Shown here piece after piece: positions 45,901-54,361 of a stretch of 64,000 bases of DNA. The notes under the pieces were generated by a model, which saw only the letters and a list, made by a program, of their open reading frames with translations, was not told the origin of the DNA and searched no databases. How positions within the stretch are numbered: position 1 is the stretch's first letter; each line of letters starts with the position of its first letter. Source of the stretch: Pseudomonas kielensis (GTDB lineage: Bacteria > Pseudomonadota > Gammaproteobacteria > Pseudomonadales > Pseudomonadaceae). Position numbers and translations under genes: made by a program. The stretch is from NCBI RefSeq assembly GCF_014236655.1, contig NZ_JACMYG010000004.1, positions 62,001 through 126,000 of the forward strand, written 5' to 3'.

Positions 45901-48812
45901 TCAACATGCTCGACGAACTGGCGGCAGGCCAGGAAGTCAGTCACCAACCGGCCCGTGTGCAGGCCCTGCGCGATCTGCTCAATGAAGGCCTGGATCCGTC
46001 CGCGATGGGCCTGATCCGCAGCGACGGCAGTCGCACCCTGAGCATCACCGAGCTGGGCAGCGTCACCGCCGAACTCGGGCAGTCCTCACTGACGCCGTTG
46101 GCGGCGGACGATGAAATGGCGGCGATCTTTCTCGAAGAGGCCGTCGACATCCTGGAGAGCGCTGGGCAGGCCCTGCAGCGTTGGCTCTCTGAGCCGCAGA
46201 ACCCGGCGCCGTTGTTGTCGCTGCAACGGGACTTGCACACCCTCAAGGGTGGGGCGCGGATGGCCGAGATCGGACCGGTAGGTGACCTGGCCCATGAGCT
46301 GGAAAGCCTTTACGAGGGGTTGGTGGACCGGCGCTTGAGCTACAGCGCCGAGTTGGGCCAGCTGTTGCAGCAGAGCCACGACCGCCTCGCCCAACTGCTC
46401 GAACAACTGCAACGCCAACAACCGCTGGGCGATTGCACGGCCTTGATCGCGGCCATCGCGCAGTGGCGCCAGAGTAGCGTCAGCCACGCCGAAGTCGGAG
46501 CAGAGGCACCGGCCGACGATGGGCCGGGCAATGACCCGGAGCTGCTGGAAATCTTCCTCGAGGAAGGCTTCGACATCATCGACAGTTCCGGCGCGGCCTT
46601 GGTGCGCTGGCAGGCCGACCCGCAAAACCGCCAGGAAATGGAAACCCTGCTGCGCGATCTGCACACCCTCAAGGGCGGCGCGCGAATGGTCGAGATAGCG
46701 CCCATTGGCGACCTGGCCCATGAACTGGAATTTCTCTACGAAGGCCTGTCGACCGGCTTGCTGCAGGCCACACCGGCGCTGTTCGGGCTGTTGCAACGCA
46801 GCCATGACCGGTTGGCGCAGATGCTCGACGCCACCCGCGCCGGTCAGCCGGTAGCGCCGGCCGAGCGCCTGATCGAGGCTATCCAGGCCTTCAGTCACCC
46901 GTCGGCGGTCGAGCGGGCGGTTGCCCCGGTAGCGCTCGACAGCCTGGCGCAGAACAAGCCGGAGCCGCCGGCGTTGCCCGCCGAAGCGGGCGCCGACATG
47001 GTCAAGGTGTCCGCCGAACTGCTTGACGACCTGGTCAACCTGGCCGCCGAGACTTCGATCTTTCGTGGGCGTATCGAGCAACAGGTCAACGATGCCCGGG
47101 TGACCTTGAGCGAGATGGAAACCACCATCGAGCGCATGCGCGATCAACTGCGCCGCCTCGACACCGAAACCCAGGGACGCATCCTCAGTCGCCAACAAGT
47201 CGACGCCGAGCGCCAGGGCTACGAAGAGTTCGACCCCCTGGAAATGGACCGTCATTCGCAGCTGCAGCAGTTGTCGCGGGCGATGTTCGAGTCCGCCTCC
47301 GACTTGCTCGACCTCAAGGAAACCCTCGAGCGGCGCAACCACGACGCCGAGAACCTGTTGCAGCAACAGGGACGGATCAACACCGAGCTGCAAGAAGGCC
47401 TGATGCGCACGCGCATGGTGCCGTTCGAGCGGATGCTGCCGCGCCTCAAGCGCATCGTCCGCCAGGTCTCCAGCGAGTTGGGCAAGGACGTCGAGTTCAT
47501 CGTCGGCAACGCCGAGGGCGAGATGGACCGCAATGTCCTGGAGCGCATGGCCGCTCCGCTTGAGCACATGCTGCGCAACGCCATCGACCATGGCCTGGAG
47601 TCCCCGCAAGTGCGCCGCGCCGCCGGCAAGCCCGAGCAGGGGCGGATCAGCCTGGACCTGTCCCGCGAGGGCGGCGACATCATTTTTGACATCCGCGACG
47701 ACGGCGCCGGCGTGCCCCTCGACGCCGTGCGGCGCAAGGCGATCAAGCGTGGGCTGCTGGCCCCCGAGAGCACCCTGAGTGACCGCGACGTACTGCAGTT
47801 CATCCTGCAGCCTGGCTTCTCCACCGCCGAGAAGATCACCCAGATCTCCGGACGTGGGGTGGGCATGGACGTGGTGCATGAAGAGGTGCGCCAACTCGGC
47901 GGCCTGATGAGCATCGACTCGGTCCCGGGCAAGGGCGTGCATTTTCGCATTCGCCTGCCGTTCACGGTGTCGGTCAACCGGGCGTTGATGGTGCAGTGTG
48001 GTGAGGATCAGTACGCGATTCCCCTGAACACCATCGAAGGCATGGTGCGCGTCCTGCCCAGCGAACTGGAGGCCCGCTACCAGCTGGACCCGCCTCGGTA
48101 CGAGTACGCCGGGCAACGTTATGAGTTGTGCTACCTGGGCGAGGTGCTCAAGACCAGCGTGCGGCCCCGCTTGCTGGGGCAGAACTTGCCGCTGCCGGTG
48201 CTGCTGGTGCAGTGCAACGAGCGGCATATCGCGGTGCAGGTCGACGCCATGGCCGGCACCCGGGAAATTGTGGTCAAGAGCCTCGGCCCGCAGTTTGCGG
48301 CGGTTCAGGGCCTGTCCGGCGCGACGATTCTCGGCGATGGCCGGGTGGTGCTGATTCTCGACCTGCTGGCGCCCTTGCGGGCGATGCAGGTACGTTTGCC
48401 GGCGCAGGCCGCGACCAGCCCGGAAGCAGAGCCGCAGCGCTCGATGCTGGTGCTGGTGGTGGACGATTCGGTCACCGTGCGCAAAGTCACCAGTCGGCTG
48501 CTGGAGCGCCACGGCATGAGCGTGCTCACGGCCAAGGATGGGGTGGACGCCATGCAGTTGCTGGAAGAACACATGCCCGACCTGATGCTGCTGGACATCG
48601 AAATGCCGCGCATGGACGGCTTCGAAGTCGCCACCCAGGTGCGTAACGATCCCCGCCTGCAGCACCTGCCGATTATCATGATTACTTCGCGCACCGGGCA
48701 AAAACACCGCGACCGGGCAATGGCCATCGGTGTCAACGACTACCTGGGCAAGCCGTACCAGGAATCGGTGTTGCTCGACAGTATCGCCCTGTGGAGCAAG
48801 GCCCATGCTTGA
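42915..48812 (+). CDS. chpA: Hybrid chemosensory histidine kinase ChpA (PilL)
   Basis: 1965 aa, shorter than P. aeruginosa ChpA (2472 aa). Phosphotransfer-like domains in order: degenerate H49 (IHQVHGS), T474 in place of His, H664 and H803 (HTLKGS), T945 (ELTTLGEGAH), H1108 and H1250 (HTLKGG). Then come a dimerisation helix region, an HATPase domain (N-box near 1551, IRDDGAGVPL), a CheW domain, and a CheY-like receiver with D1894. It phosphorylates PilG and PilH. SD is GGAG. The Thr-for-His sites match the TPt/SPt domain idea described for ChpA. Stop overlaps chpC by eight bases. Confidence 0.95.
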   Translation: MGDRHDYVALEWVKGEIAETLKQAYFALDRLIEDPQALHALEQCLAGIHQVHGSLQMVEFYGAALLAEEMEQLAAALQRGMVAHRDEAIRLLQQALGQLPIYLDRVLSARRDLPLVVLPLINDLRSARGEGLLAETSLFSPQLQELPPLTDAQLALLEPADLPNVLRKLRQMLQMGLVGLLREQDDSTNLGYLAKVFARLETLCADAPLSPLWQVASALVEGMLGGRIDNSPALRSLFKETDKELKRLLEHGMPAINQVPPPELLKSLLFYIAKAQSPSARMLIMKDRYGLDDALPDNALLDAERARLAGPDRDAMRSVLAALCEELVRVKERLDLFVRSDRQHASDLDSLLAPLRQIADTLAVLGFGQPRKVIIDQLGVVMSLAQGQREPNDAILMDVAGALLYVEATLAGMVGIVEERREESRLPTTDLTQIHQIVIKEARLCLQQAKDMIVEYIDAHWDRQPLQLLPDLLTQVRGALAMIPLHRAASLLEACNSYIREHLLADRTPPDWQHLDNLADAITSIEYYLERLSEDPQALGEQVLDVAEQSLATLGYLPSAVHLPSFNPSSSAEDGRFAEADQAGQPSLVDVLARPVSAVNPPAMSPPDSLLPPPADEDPVDDELREVFLEETAEVLDILREYLPRWSASPGSAAVLGELRRAFHTLKGSGRMVRALVLGELAWAVENLLNRVLEHSVEPGPQVDELLRDTLQLLPELVAEFAANHQRQRDDVDRLAARAHALARGAALPEPAGGAHASAADPQLLDIFRNEADTHLNSLKRFLEQAAEHLPLQATDELQRALHTLKGSASVAGVVPIAELAAPFDQLAREYKAHLLALDLDEVDLLLEAEGLLRRGLAQLQDDPLVEIPGAPELIQRTQALLTERLEALHSASDSGARIKRAPQLINSFLAQGMDILLDAENLLRRWQQHPGERQELSALLDELTTLGEGAHLADLHPMDELCEALLDLYGAVEESSLAVSERFFHEAQSAHEALINMLDELAAGQEVSHQPARVQALRDLLNEGLDPSAMGLIRSDGSRTLSITELGSVTAELGQSSLTPLAADDEMAAIFLEEAVDILESAGQALQRWLSEPQNPAPLLSLQRDLHTLKGGARMAEIGPVGDLAHELESLYEGLVDRRLSYSAELGQLLQQSHDRLAQLLEQLQRQQPLGDCTALIAAIAQWRQSSVSHAEVGAEAPADDGPGNDPELLEIFLEEGFDIIDSSGAALVRWQADPQNRQEMETLLRDLHTLKGGARMVEIAPIGDLAHELEFLYEGLSTGLLQATPALFGLLQRSHDRLAQMLDATRAGQPVAPAERLIEAIQAFSHPSAVERAVAPVALDSLAQNKPEPPALPAEAGADMVKVSAELLDDLVNLAAETSIFRGRIEQQVNDARVTLSEMETTIERMRDQLRRLDTETQGRILSRQQVDAERQGYEEFDPLEMDRHSQLQQLSRAMFESASDLLDLKETLERRNHDAENLLQQQGRINTELQEGLMRTRMVPFERMLPRLKRIVRQVSSELGKDVEFIVGNAEGEMDRNVLERMAAPLEHMLRNAIDHGLESPQVRRAAGKPEQGRISLDLSREGGDIIFDIRDDGAGVPLDAVRRKAIKRGLLAPESTLSDRDVLQFILQPGFSTAEKITQISGRGVGMDVVHEEVRQLGGLMSIDSVPGKGVHFRIRLPFTVSVNRALMVQCGEDQYAIPLNTIEGMVRVLPSELEARYQLDPPRYEYAGQRYELCYLGEVLKTSVRPRLLGQNLPLPVLLVQCNERHIAVQVDAMAGTREIVVKSLGPQFAAVQGLSGATILGDGRVVLILDLLAPLRAMQVRLPAQAATSPEAEPQRSMLVLVVDDSVTVRKVTSRLLERHGMSVLTAKDGVDAMQLLEEHMPDLMLLDIEMPRMDGFEVATQVRNDPRLQHLPIIMITSRTGQKHRDRAMAIGVNDYLGKPYQESVLLDSIALWSKAHA

Positions 48813-49266
48813 GCACCGTAGCAGCCACCTCACCGGGCTGTTGTTGCCCCTGGCCGACCGCACCCTGATCCTGCCCAACGTCGCCGTTGCCGAGCTGATC
48901 GACTACCAGCCCGGGACCTTCGACCTCGACTCACCGCCCTGGTACCTGGGCCAGGTCAACTGGCGCGACCGACAGATCCCGCTGCTGAGTTTCGAGTCGG
49001 CCTGCGGCGGTAAAACCGTGATCGGCGAACGCGCACGCATCGTCATCCTCAATACCCTCAGCGGGCGGGCCAACCTCAGGTTCATTGCCCTGCTGGTCCA
49101 GGGCATCCCGCGCTCCTGCAAGCTCGACAGCCAGTTGAGCTACGTCGACGTGCCGCTGTGTGCGCTGGAACAGGCCGCGGTGCAAGTCGTCGACCAAGTG
49201 GCAAAAATCCCCGACTTGCTCGCGTTGGAGGCGTTGTTGCTGGGGGCGGGGTTGGTTGTTGAATGA
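48805..49266 (+). CDS. chpC: CheW-like adaptor ChpC
   Basis: 153 aa, mostly a CheW domain (WYLGQVNWRDRQIPLLSFE). In P. aeruginosa ChpC is a second CheW adaptor for other receptors. Its start overlaps the chpA end. No chpB methylesterase lies between chpA and chpC, and no chpD or chpE follows. Confidence 0.9.
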   Translation: MLEHRSSHLTGLLLPLADRTLILPNVAVAELIDYQPGTFDLDSPPWYLGQVNWRDRQIPLLSFESACGGKTVIGERARIVILNTLSGRANLRFIALLVQGIPRSCKLDSQLSYVDVPLCALEQAAVQVVDQVAKIPDLLALEALLLGAGLVVE

Positions 49267-49331
49267 GTGTTCCCATATAGGCGTATGAAAGTATTCATGT
49301 GTCGTTGTCTGGCTTATGCATTGGGAGGCCC

Positions 49332-49949
49332 ATGTACCACGGAGAAAGATTCAACGCCTGGAGCCATTTGTTCGGCGCGGTTGCGGCGTTTGTCGGGGCG
49401 GTTTGGTTGCTGGTGGTGGCCAGTCTCGATGGCAGTCCCTGGAAGATTGTCAGCGTGGCGATCTACGGGGTGACCTTGCTGGTGCTGTACAGCGTGTCGA
49501 CGGTCTACCACAGCGTGCGCGGACGGGCGAAGGTGATCATGCAGAAGGTCGATCACCTGTCGATCTACCTGCTGATTGCCGGCAGTTACACGCCTTTTTG
49601 CCTGGTGACCCTGCGTGGCCCATGGGGCTGGTCGCTGTTCGGGATTGTCTGGACGCTGGCGGTGATCGGCATGCTGCAAGAGATCAAGCCGCGCTCCGAG
49701 GCGCGGATTCTGTCGCTGGTGATCTACGCGGTGATGGGCTGGATCGTGCTGGTGGCGGTCAAGCCGCTGATCGCTGCGCTGGGCACCACGGGGTTCGCCT
49801 GGCTGGCGGCCGGCGGAGTGTTTTATACCGTGGGCATCATTTTTTTCGCCCTCGACAGCCGGCTGCGCCATGCCCACGGGATCTGGCACTTGTTTGTGAT
49901 CACCGGCAGTCTGCTGCACTTCGTGGCCATTCTGTTTTATGTGATCTGA
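49332..49949 (+). CDS. Hemolysin III family membrane protein (TrhA/YqfA)
   Basis: 205 aa with seven hydrophobic helices. Family residues: N-terminal ERFNAWSHLFGA, YHSV, and C-terminal LRHAHGIWHLFV with histidines. The PAQR-like fold is linked to membrane lipid homeostasis; direct haemolysis is doubtful. Start 49332 follows GGGAGG. Convergent with dguR. Confidence 0.9.
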   Translation: MYHGERFNAWSHLFGAVAAFVGAVWLLVVASLDGSPWKIVSVAIYGVTLLVLYSVSTVYHSVRGRAKVIMQKVDHLSIYLLIAGSYTPFCLVTLRGPWGWSLFGIVWTLAVIGMLQEIKPRSEARILSLVIYAVMGWIVLVAVKPLIAALGTTGFAWLAAGGVFYTVGIIFFALDSRLRHAHGIWHLFVITGSLLHFVAILFYVI

Positions 49950-49984
49950 TTGCTGGGGGCAGGGACCGCGCTTTCGCGGCGTCA

Positions 49985-50899
49985 CTACGTCCGCCCGACC
50001 AACCTGTCCAATTGCTCCTGCGCGCGGTGGCTGAAGATGCTCAGCAGCTCGTTCAGGGTGTGCGGTGGCGGTTCGGTTGCGCGGGTCACCGCGTAGAGGG
50101 TGATTGGCAGCGCCGGCGCCAGGGGGCGGATGGCGGTGGTTGTGGGCGAGGCACCGAGGGCGGTGAAGGGGTCGATCACGGTCAGTCCGGCCCCGGATTC
50201 GACCATCGCCCTGGCCAGTGAATACGTCTGCACCGCGATGCTGACCCGGGGTGGTGGCTCGACGGCCTTGAGATAACTGTCGAGCCGCGCCGACAGTGGA
50301 TCGGCACTGGATAGCCCGATCAGCGGTGCATCGGCCAGGGCCTGCAGCGGCAACGGCAGGCCTTCCTCTCCCGAGGGCCAGTAACCGGCCGGCGCCAGCG
50401 CCACCAGCACCCCGCTGGCCAGCGCCTGGGCCTTGAGTCCCGGGTGATCGGGGCGTTGCAGGGTCAGGGCGACATCGATTTCGCGCATCAGCAGGTTTTG
50501 CACCAGCTCGCGGCTGTGGGCACTGGACAGCTCGCAGGCGATCTCCGGATAACGTTGCGTCCACTCATGGATGGCCGGGGGCAACAACGACAGGGCCAGG
50601 GCCGGGGTCGCGCCGATCCGCAGGCTCTGGCCCGGCTCGCGACGCAGGCTCTGGGCCAGGCGTCGCACCCCTTGCAGGCTCTCGGTGACCTTGTCGACTT
50701 CACGCTCCAGTTCCAGCGCCTCCGGGGTGGCCTGGAGTTTGCCGCGCACCCGCAGAAACAGCGGGAAGCCCAGGTGCTGCTCGGCGTGTTGCAGCACTTT
50801 GGTCACGGCGGGTTGGGAGACGTGCAGCAATTGCGCTGCGGCGCTGACCGAACCGGTCTGGCGGATGGCCTGGAAAATCTCGATGTGGCGAAGGCGCAT
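49985..50899 (-). CDS. dguR: LysR-family regulator of D-glutamate utilisation
   Basis: 304 aa. N-terminal winged helix (LRHIEIFQAIRQTGSVSAAA) and a periplasmic-binding-like effector domain. Divergent from a D-amino acid dehydrogenase, RidA and a binding protein, exactly as dguR in P. aeruginosa. Activates in response to D-Glu there. Frame open 31 codons upstream; MRLRHIEIFQ is the natural start. Confidence 0.84.
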   Translation of the reverse strand: MRLRHIEIFQAIRQTGSVSAAAQLLHVSQPAVTKVLQHAEQHLGFPLFLRVRGKLQATPEALELEREVDKVTESLQGVRRLAQSLRREPGQSLRIGATPALALSLLPPAIHEWTQRYPEIACELSSAHSRELVQNLLMREIDVALTLQRPDHPGLKAQALASGVLVALAPAGYWPSGEEGLPLPLQALADAPLIGLSSADPLSARLDSYLKAVEPPPRVSIAVQTYSLARAMVESGAGLTVIDPFTALGASPTTTAIRPLAPALPITLYAVTRATEPPPHTLNELLSIFSHRAQEQLDRLVGRT

Positions 50900-50906
50900 G
50901 GCGAGT

Positions 50907-50925
50907 CCATAACCTTTGTTTATGG
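50907..50925. promoter_or_regulatory. LysR box between dguR and dguA
   Basis: CCATAA-N7-TTATGG, a perfect dyad that contains a T-N11-A core. This is the expected binding form for a LysR regulator, and it lies beside the dguR start in the divergent promoter. Confidence 0.65.
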
Positions 50926-51006
50926 GGTGACCATCTTTATTCATTGTTCGGCGCCTGTCACCTGGCTCTAACCTCGGGCTCGTCTCAACCACGATTAAGG
51001 ACTGAC

Positions 51007-52248
51007 ATGGCTCAGCGTGTATGCATCATCGGCGGCGGCGTCATTGGCCTGGCAACGGCCTACGCGCTGGTGCGCGATGGCGTTGAGGTGACCCTGGTCG
51101 AGGCGCGGGATTCGTTGGGCAGCGAAACCAGCTTTGCCAATGGCGGCCAGTTGTCCTATCGCTACGTGGCGCCCCTGGCCGATGCCGGCGTGCCGTTGCA
51201 AGCCATTGGCTGGATGCTGCGCGGTGACTCACCGTTGAAGCTGCGCCCACGTTTCGACCCAGCGCAGTGGCGCTGGATGGCGTCCTTCCTGGGGGCCTGC
51301 CGCTCCTCGGTCAACCGCGCCAACGCAGCCCATTTATTGCGCCTGGCGTTGTTCAGCCAGTCCACCCTGCAGACCTGGCGCGAAGCCGATGCCCTGGATG
51401 GATTCCACTGGCGGCGCAACGGCAAGCTGGTGACCTTTCGAAACGCCGCCAGCTTCGAACATGCCCGCCACAAACTGACCGACCCCCAGCAACAGCAGGT
51501 GCTGTCGTCCGCCGACTGTGCCCGCCTGGATCCGGCACTGGCCGATGCGCCCTTTGTTGGCGCGATCTACACCCCGGATGAGGAAGTCGGTGACTGCCAC
51601 GGTTTTTGCCAGCAACTGGCGGCGCGTTTGCGGGCCTCGGGCCGTTGCGAGTTCCGCCTGGGCCAGGCCGTGACCGGTATTCGCCAGGCCAATGGCGTGG
51701 TGAGTGCAATCGAACTGGGGGATGAAGTGCTGCCAGTGGAACACCTGGTGATTGCCGCCGGCCATCGCAGCCCACTGCTGGCGTTGCCCGGCGTGCACCT
51801 GCCCCTGTATCCGCTCAAGGGTTATAGCCTGACCGTGCCAATCGGCGCCCAACACCGGGCCCCGGACCTGAGCATCACCGACTATGACCGCAAGATCGTC
51901 TACGCCCGCATTGGCGAGCAATTGCGGGTGGCGGCCATGGTCGACATCGTCGGTTTTGACCCGGCGCTGGACCCCAAGCGCCTGGCCCTGATCAAGCGTC
52001 AGGCGCGTGACACCTTTGCCAACGCCGGCGACTACGAGCAGGCCATCGAATGGGCCGGCATGCGCCCGGCGACCCCCAGCGGCGTGCCGCTGCTGGGCGC
52101 TACGGGGTATTGCAACCTGTGGCTGAACCTTGGCCATGGCGCCCTGGGTTTCACCCTGGCCTGCGGCAGCGCGCAGTTGCTCAGTGAACTGATCGGCCAG
52201 CGCCGCCCCTCCATTGACCTGCAAGGCTTTACGCCCCGTGCGGCCTGA
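51007..52248 (+). CDS. dguA: FAD-dependent D-amino acid (D-glutamate) dehydrogenase
   Basis: 413 aa, DadA-like. FAD loop CIIGGGVIGLATAYAL at about 6-21; SFANGGQLSY near 44-53; C-terminal NLGHGALGFTLACGS. Oxidises D-amino acids to imino acids with electrons passed to the respiratory chain. The set LysR, dehydrogenase, RidA, glutamate-type binding protein matches dguRABC, pointing to D-Glu/D-Gln. SD AAGGA. Confidence 0.86.
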   Translation: MAQRVCIIGGGVIGLATAYALVRDGVEVTLVEARDSLGSETSFANGGQLSYRYVAPLADAGVPLQAIGWMLRGDSPLKLRPRFDPAQWRWMASFLGACRSSVNRANAAHLLRLALFSQSTLQTWREADALDGFHWRRNGKLVTFRNAASFEHARHKLTDPQQQQVLSSADCARLDPALADAPFVGAIYTPDEEVGDCHGFCQQLAARLRASGRCEFRLGQAVTGIRQANGVVSAIELGDEVLPVEHLVIAAGHRSPLLALPGVHLPLYPLKGYSLTVPIGAQHRAPDLSITDYDRKIVYARIGEQLRVAAMVDIVGFDPALDPKRLALIKRQARDTFANAGDYEQAIEWAGMRPATPSGVPLLGATGYCNLWLNLGHGALGFTLACGSAQLLSELIGQRRPSIDLQGFTPRAA

Positions 52249-52276
52249 AACCATTACCCAAGAAAAGGACTATCCG

Positions 52277-52627
52277 ATGACCATCAGCCGTATCCAGACC
52301 AATCCACGTTTGTCCGGTGCCGTGACCTTTGGCGACCTGGTGTTTCTCTCCGGCCAGGTGCCGGGTGATGCCACCGATGCCAGTGGCCAGACTCGCCAGG
52401 TGCTGGAAAAAATCGACGCGCTGCTGGCCGAAGCGGGCAGCGACAAGGATCATCTGCTCAGCGCGACCATTTACCTGAAGGATATCGGTGAGGATTTCGC
52501 GGCGATGAATGATGTCTGGTCGGCCTGGTTGTCGCCTGGCCAGGCACCGAGTCGCACCACCTTGCAGGCCGAGCTGGCCCGCCCGCAGGTGCGAGTCGAA
52601 ATCAGCGTTATCGCGGCACGCCGCTAA
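52277..52627 (+). CDS. dguB: RidA-family enamine/imine deaminase
   Basis: 116 aa YjgF/RidA fold. Late VRVEISVIAAR holds the conserved arginine of the active site. It hydrolyses reactive imines, here those released by DguA. 28 bases after dguA. Confidence 0.86.
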   Translation: MTISRIQTNPRLSGAVTFGDLVFLSGQVPGDATDASGQTRQVLEKIDALLAEAGSDKDHLLSATIYLKDIGEDFAAMNDVWSAWLSPGQAPSRTTLQAELARPQVRVEISVIAARR

Positions 52628-52650
52628 GTCATCCATCACCCACAACGGAG

Positions 52651-52658
52651 AATAACAA
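52651..52658 (+). promoter_or_regulatory. Candidate Hfq/Crc site at the dguC start
   Basis: AATAACAA between the SD (CGGAG) and the AUG matches the AANAANAA catabolite-repression motif of Pseudomonas exactly. D-Glu uptake would then fall when better carbon sources are present. Short motif; chance match possible. Confidence 0.35.
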
Positions 52659-53560
52659 TGCAAAAAATCACGTTGCTCGGCTGCACCCTGGGCGTGTTGC
52701 TTGGCACTCAAGTGCAGGCTGAAGAAGCCCCGCTGGGCCCCACTCTGAGCAAGATTGCCAGCACCCAGAGCATTACCCTGGGTTATCGCGATGCGTCAGT
52801 ACCGTTTTCCTACGTGGGTGATCACTCGGGTCAACCGATGGGGTACTCGGTAGACCTGGCAAGCAAGATTGTCGAGCGTGTGCAGCAGAAGCTCGCGGTG
52901 CCCAAGCTCCAGGTGAAATACAACCTGGTGACCTCGCAAACCCGCATCCCGCTGGTGCAGAACGGCACGGTCGACCTGGAGTGTGGGTCGACCGGCGTGA
53001 CGGCTGAGCGGCAAAAGCAGGTGGCGTTTTCCTACGGCTTTATCTATGTCAAAGGCCAGTTGCTGACCGCCAACGACAGCGGGATCAAGAGCTTCGCCGA
53101 CTTGCGTGGCAAGAACGTAGTGACCACCGCCGGCACCACCAACGAGCGCTATCTGAAGAGCTACAACGTCGACAACAAGATCGACATGTTCGTGATCAGC
53201 GCCAAGGATCACGGCGAAGCCTTCCAGATGTTGCAGTCCGGTCGGGCGGCGGCGTTCTACATGGACGATGCGTTGCTCTACGGCGAACGCGCCAAGGCTC
53301 GCGATCCGCACAAGTGGGTCGTGGTCGGGGAAGAGCAGTCGCGGGAAATCTACAGCTGCATGGTGCGCAAGGACGATCCGCAGTTCCTCGCCCTGGTGAA
53401 TTCGACACTGGGTGAGCTGTACAGCTCAGGGGAAATCAACGGGATCTACCAGCGCTGGTTTGAACAGCCGATCCCGCCAAAAGGCCTGAACCTTGAGTTC
53501 CCGATGACCAGCGAACTCAAGGCGATCATTGCCAAGCCGACGAGTGATCCGGTGCAGTGA
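52658..53560 (+). CDS. dguC: Periplasmic amino acid-binding protein (D-Glu locus)
   Basis: 300 aa. Signal peptide about 1-21 (MQKITLLGCTLGVLLGTQVQ then A-E). Type 3 solute-binding fold like GltI: YSVDLASKIVERV and VDLECGSTGVTAERQK. It should bind an acidic or amide amino acid; no permease gene follows, so it must use an ABC permease encoded elsewhere. Confidence 0.87.
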   Translation: MQKITLLGCTLGVLLGTQVQAEEAPLGPTLSKIASTQSITLGYRDASVPFSYVGDHSGQPMGYSVDLASKIVERVQQKLAVPKLQVKYNLVTSQTRIPLVQNGTVDLECGSTGVTAERQKQVAFSYGFIYVKGQLLTANDSGIKSFADLRGKNVVTTAGTTNERYLKSYNVDNKIDMFVISAKDHGEAFQMLQSGRAAAFYMDDALLYGERAKARDPHKWVVVGEEQSREIYSCMVRKDDPQFLALVNSTLGELYSSGEINGIYQRWFEQPIPPKGLNLEFPMTSELKAIIAKPTSDPVQ

Positions 53561-53591
53561 TTTTCAGATCAGGCGATTGCAGCCTGCGGGC

Positions 53592-54311
53592 TTAGAAATC
53601 GCCCCATAGCTGTTGTGCTACCGCCAGCGCCACGACCGGCGCTGTTTCGGTGCGTAGCACCCGAGGGCCCAGGCGTGCGGCCTGAAAACCGCCAGCCTTG
53701 GCCTGCTCCACTTCGGCGTCCGACAAGCCACCTTCAGGGCCGATCAAGAATGCCAGGGTCGCGGGCCTGGCGTGGCTGGCCCATGGCTCTGCCACCGGGT
53801 GCAGCACCAGTTTCAGCTCGGCCGGGACCTGCTTGATCCAGTCTGCCAGCAGCATCGGCGGATGGATCACCGGCACCCGCGAGCGCCCACATTGCTCGCA
53901 GGCGCTGATCGCCACCTGGCGCCAGTGCTGCAGGCGTTTGTCGGCGCGTTCGTCCTTGAGCCGCACTTCGCAGCGGTCACTGAAGATCGGCGTGATTTCA
54001 CTCACCCCCAGCTCCGTGGCTTTCTGAATCGCCCAATCCATGCGTTCACCCCGGGACAAGCCCTGGCCCAGGTGAATCTGCAGTGGCGATTCGATTTGCC
54101 CGGCAAAGCGTTCGGTCAACGCCACGCGCACGCGCTTCTTGCCGACTTCCGCCAGCGTGCCGAGGTATTCCTGGCCTGAGCCGTCGAACACTTGCAGCGC
54201 ATCACCCTCGGCCATGCGCAGCACGCGGCTGATGTAATGGGCCTGGGCCTCCGGCAATTCATGCTCGCCAAGGCTCAAGGGGGCATCGATAAAAAAGCGC
54301 GACAGTCTCAT
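53592..54311 (-). CDS. rsmE: 16S rRNA (uracil1498-N3)-methyltransferase
   Basis: 239 aa SPOUT methyltransferase with an N-terminal PUA-like domain and a knotted C-terminus (FLIGPEGGLSDAEV, LGPRVLRTETA). Modifies U1498 in the decoding site. Follows bioA by 50 bases; convergent with dguC. Confidence 0.95.
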   Translation of the reverse strand: MRLSRFFIDAPLSLGEHELPEAQAHYISRVLRMAEGDALQVFDGSGQEYLGTLAEVGKKRVRVALTERFAGQIESPLQIHLGQGLSRGERMDWAIQKATELGVSEITPIFSDRCEVRLKDERADKRLQHWRQVAISACEQCGRSRVPVIHPPMLLADWIKQVPAELKLVLHPVAEPWASHARPATLAFLIGPEGGLSDAEVEQAKAGGFQAARLGPRVLRTETAPVVALAVAQQLWGDF

Positions 54312-54361
54312 GCGGGGTCTCTGTAAAAGGTGTCATTCATCTGAGTGGGATTTAGCGGCTG

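Noticed and set aside
46086..48878. 930-codon open frame on the minus strand opposite chpA
   Set aside because: A mirror of GC-rich codon use. Its translation is rich in H, Q, R and shows no domain, while the plus strand is clear ChpA.
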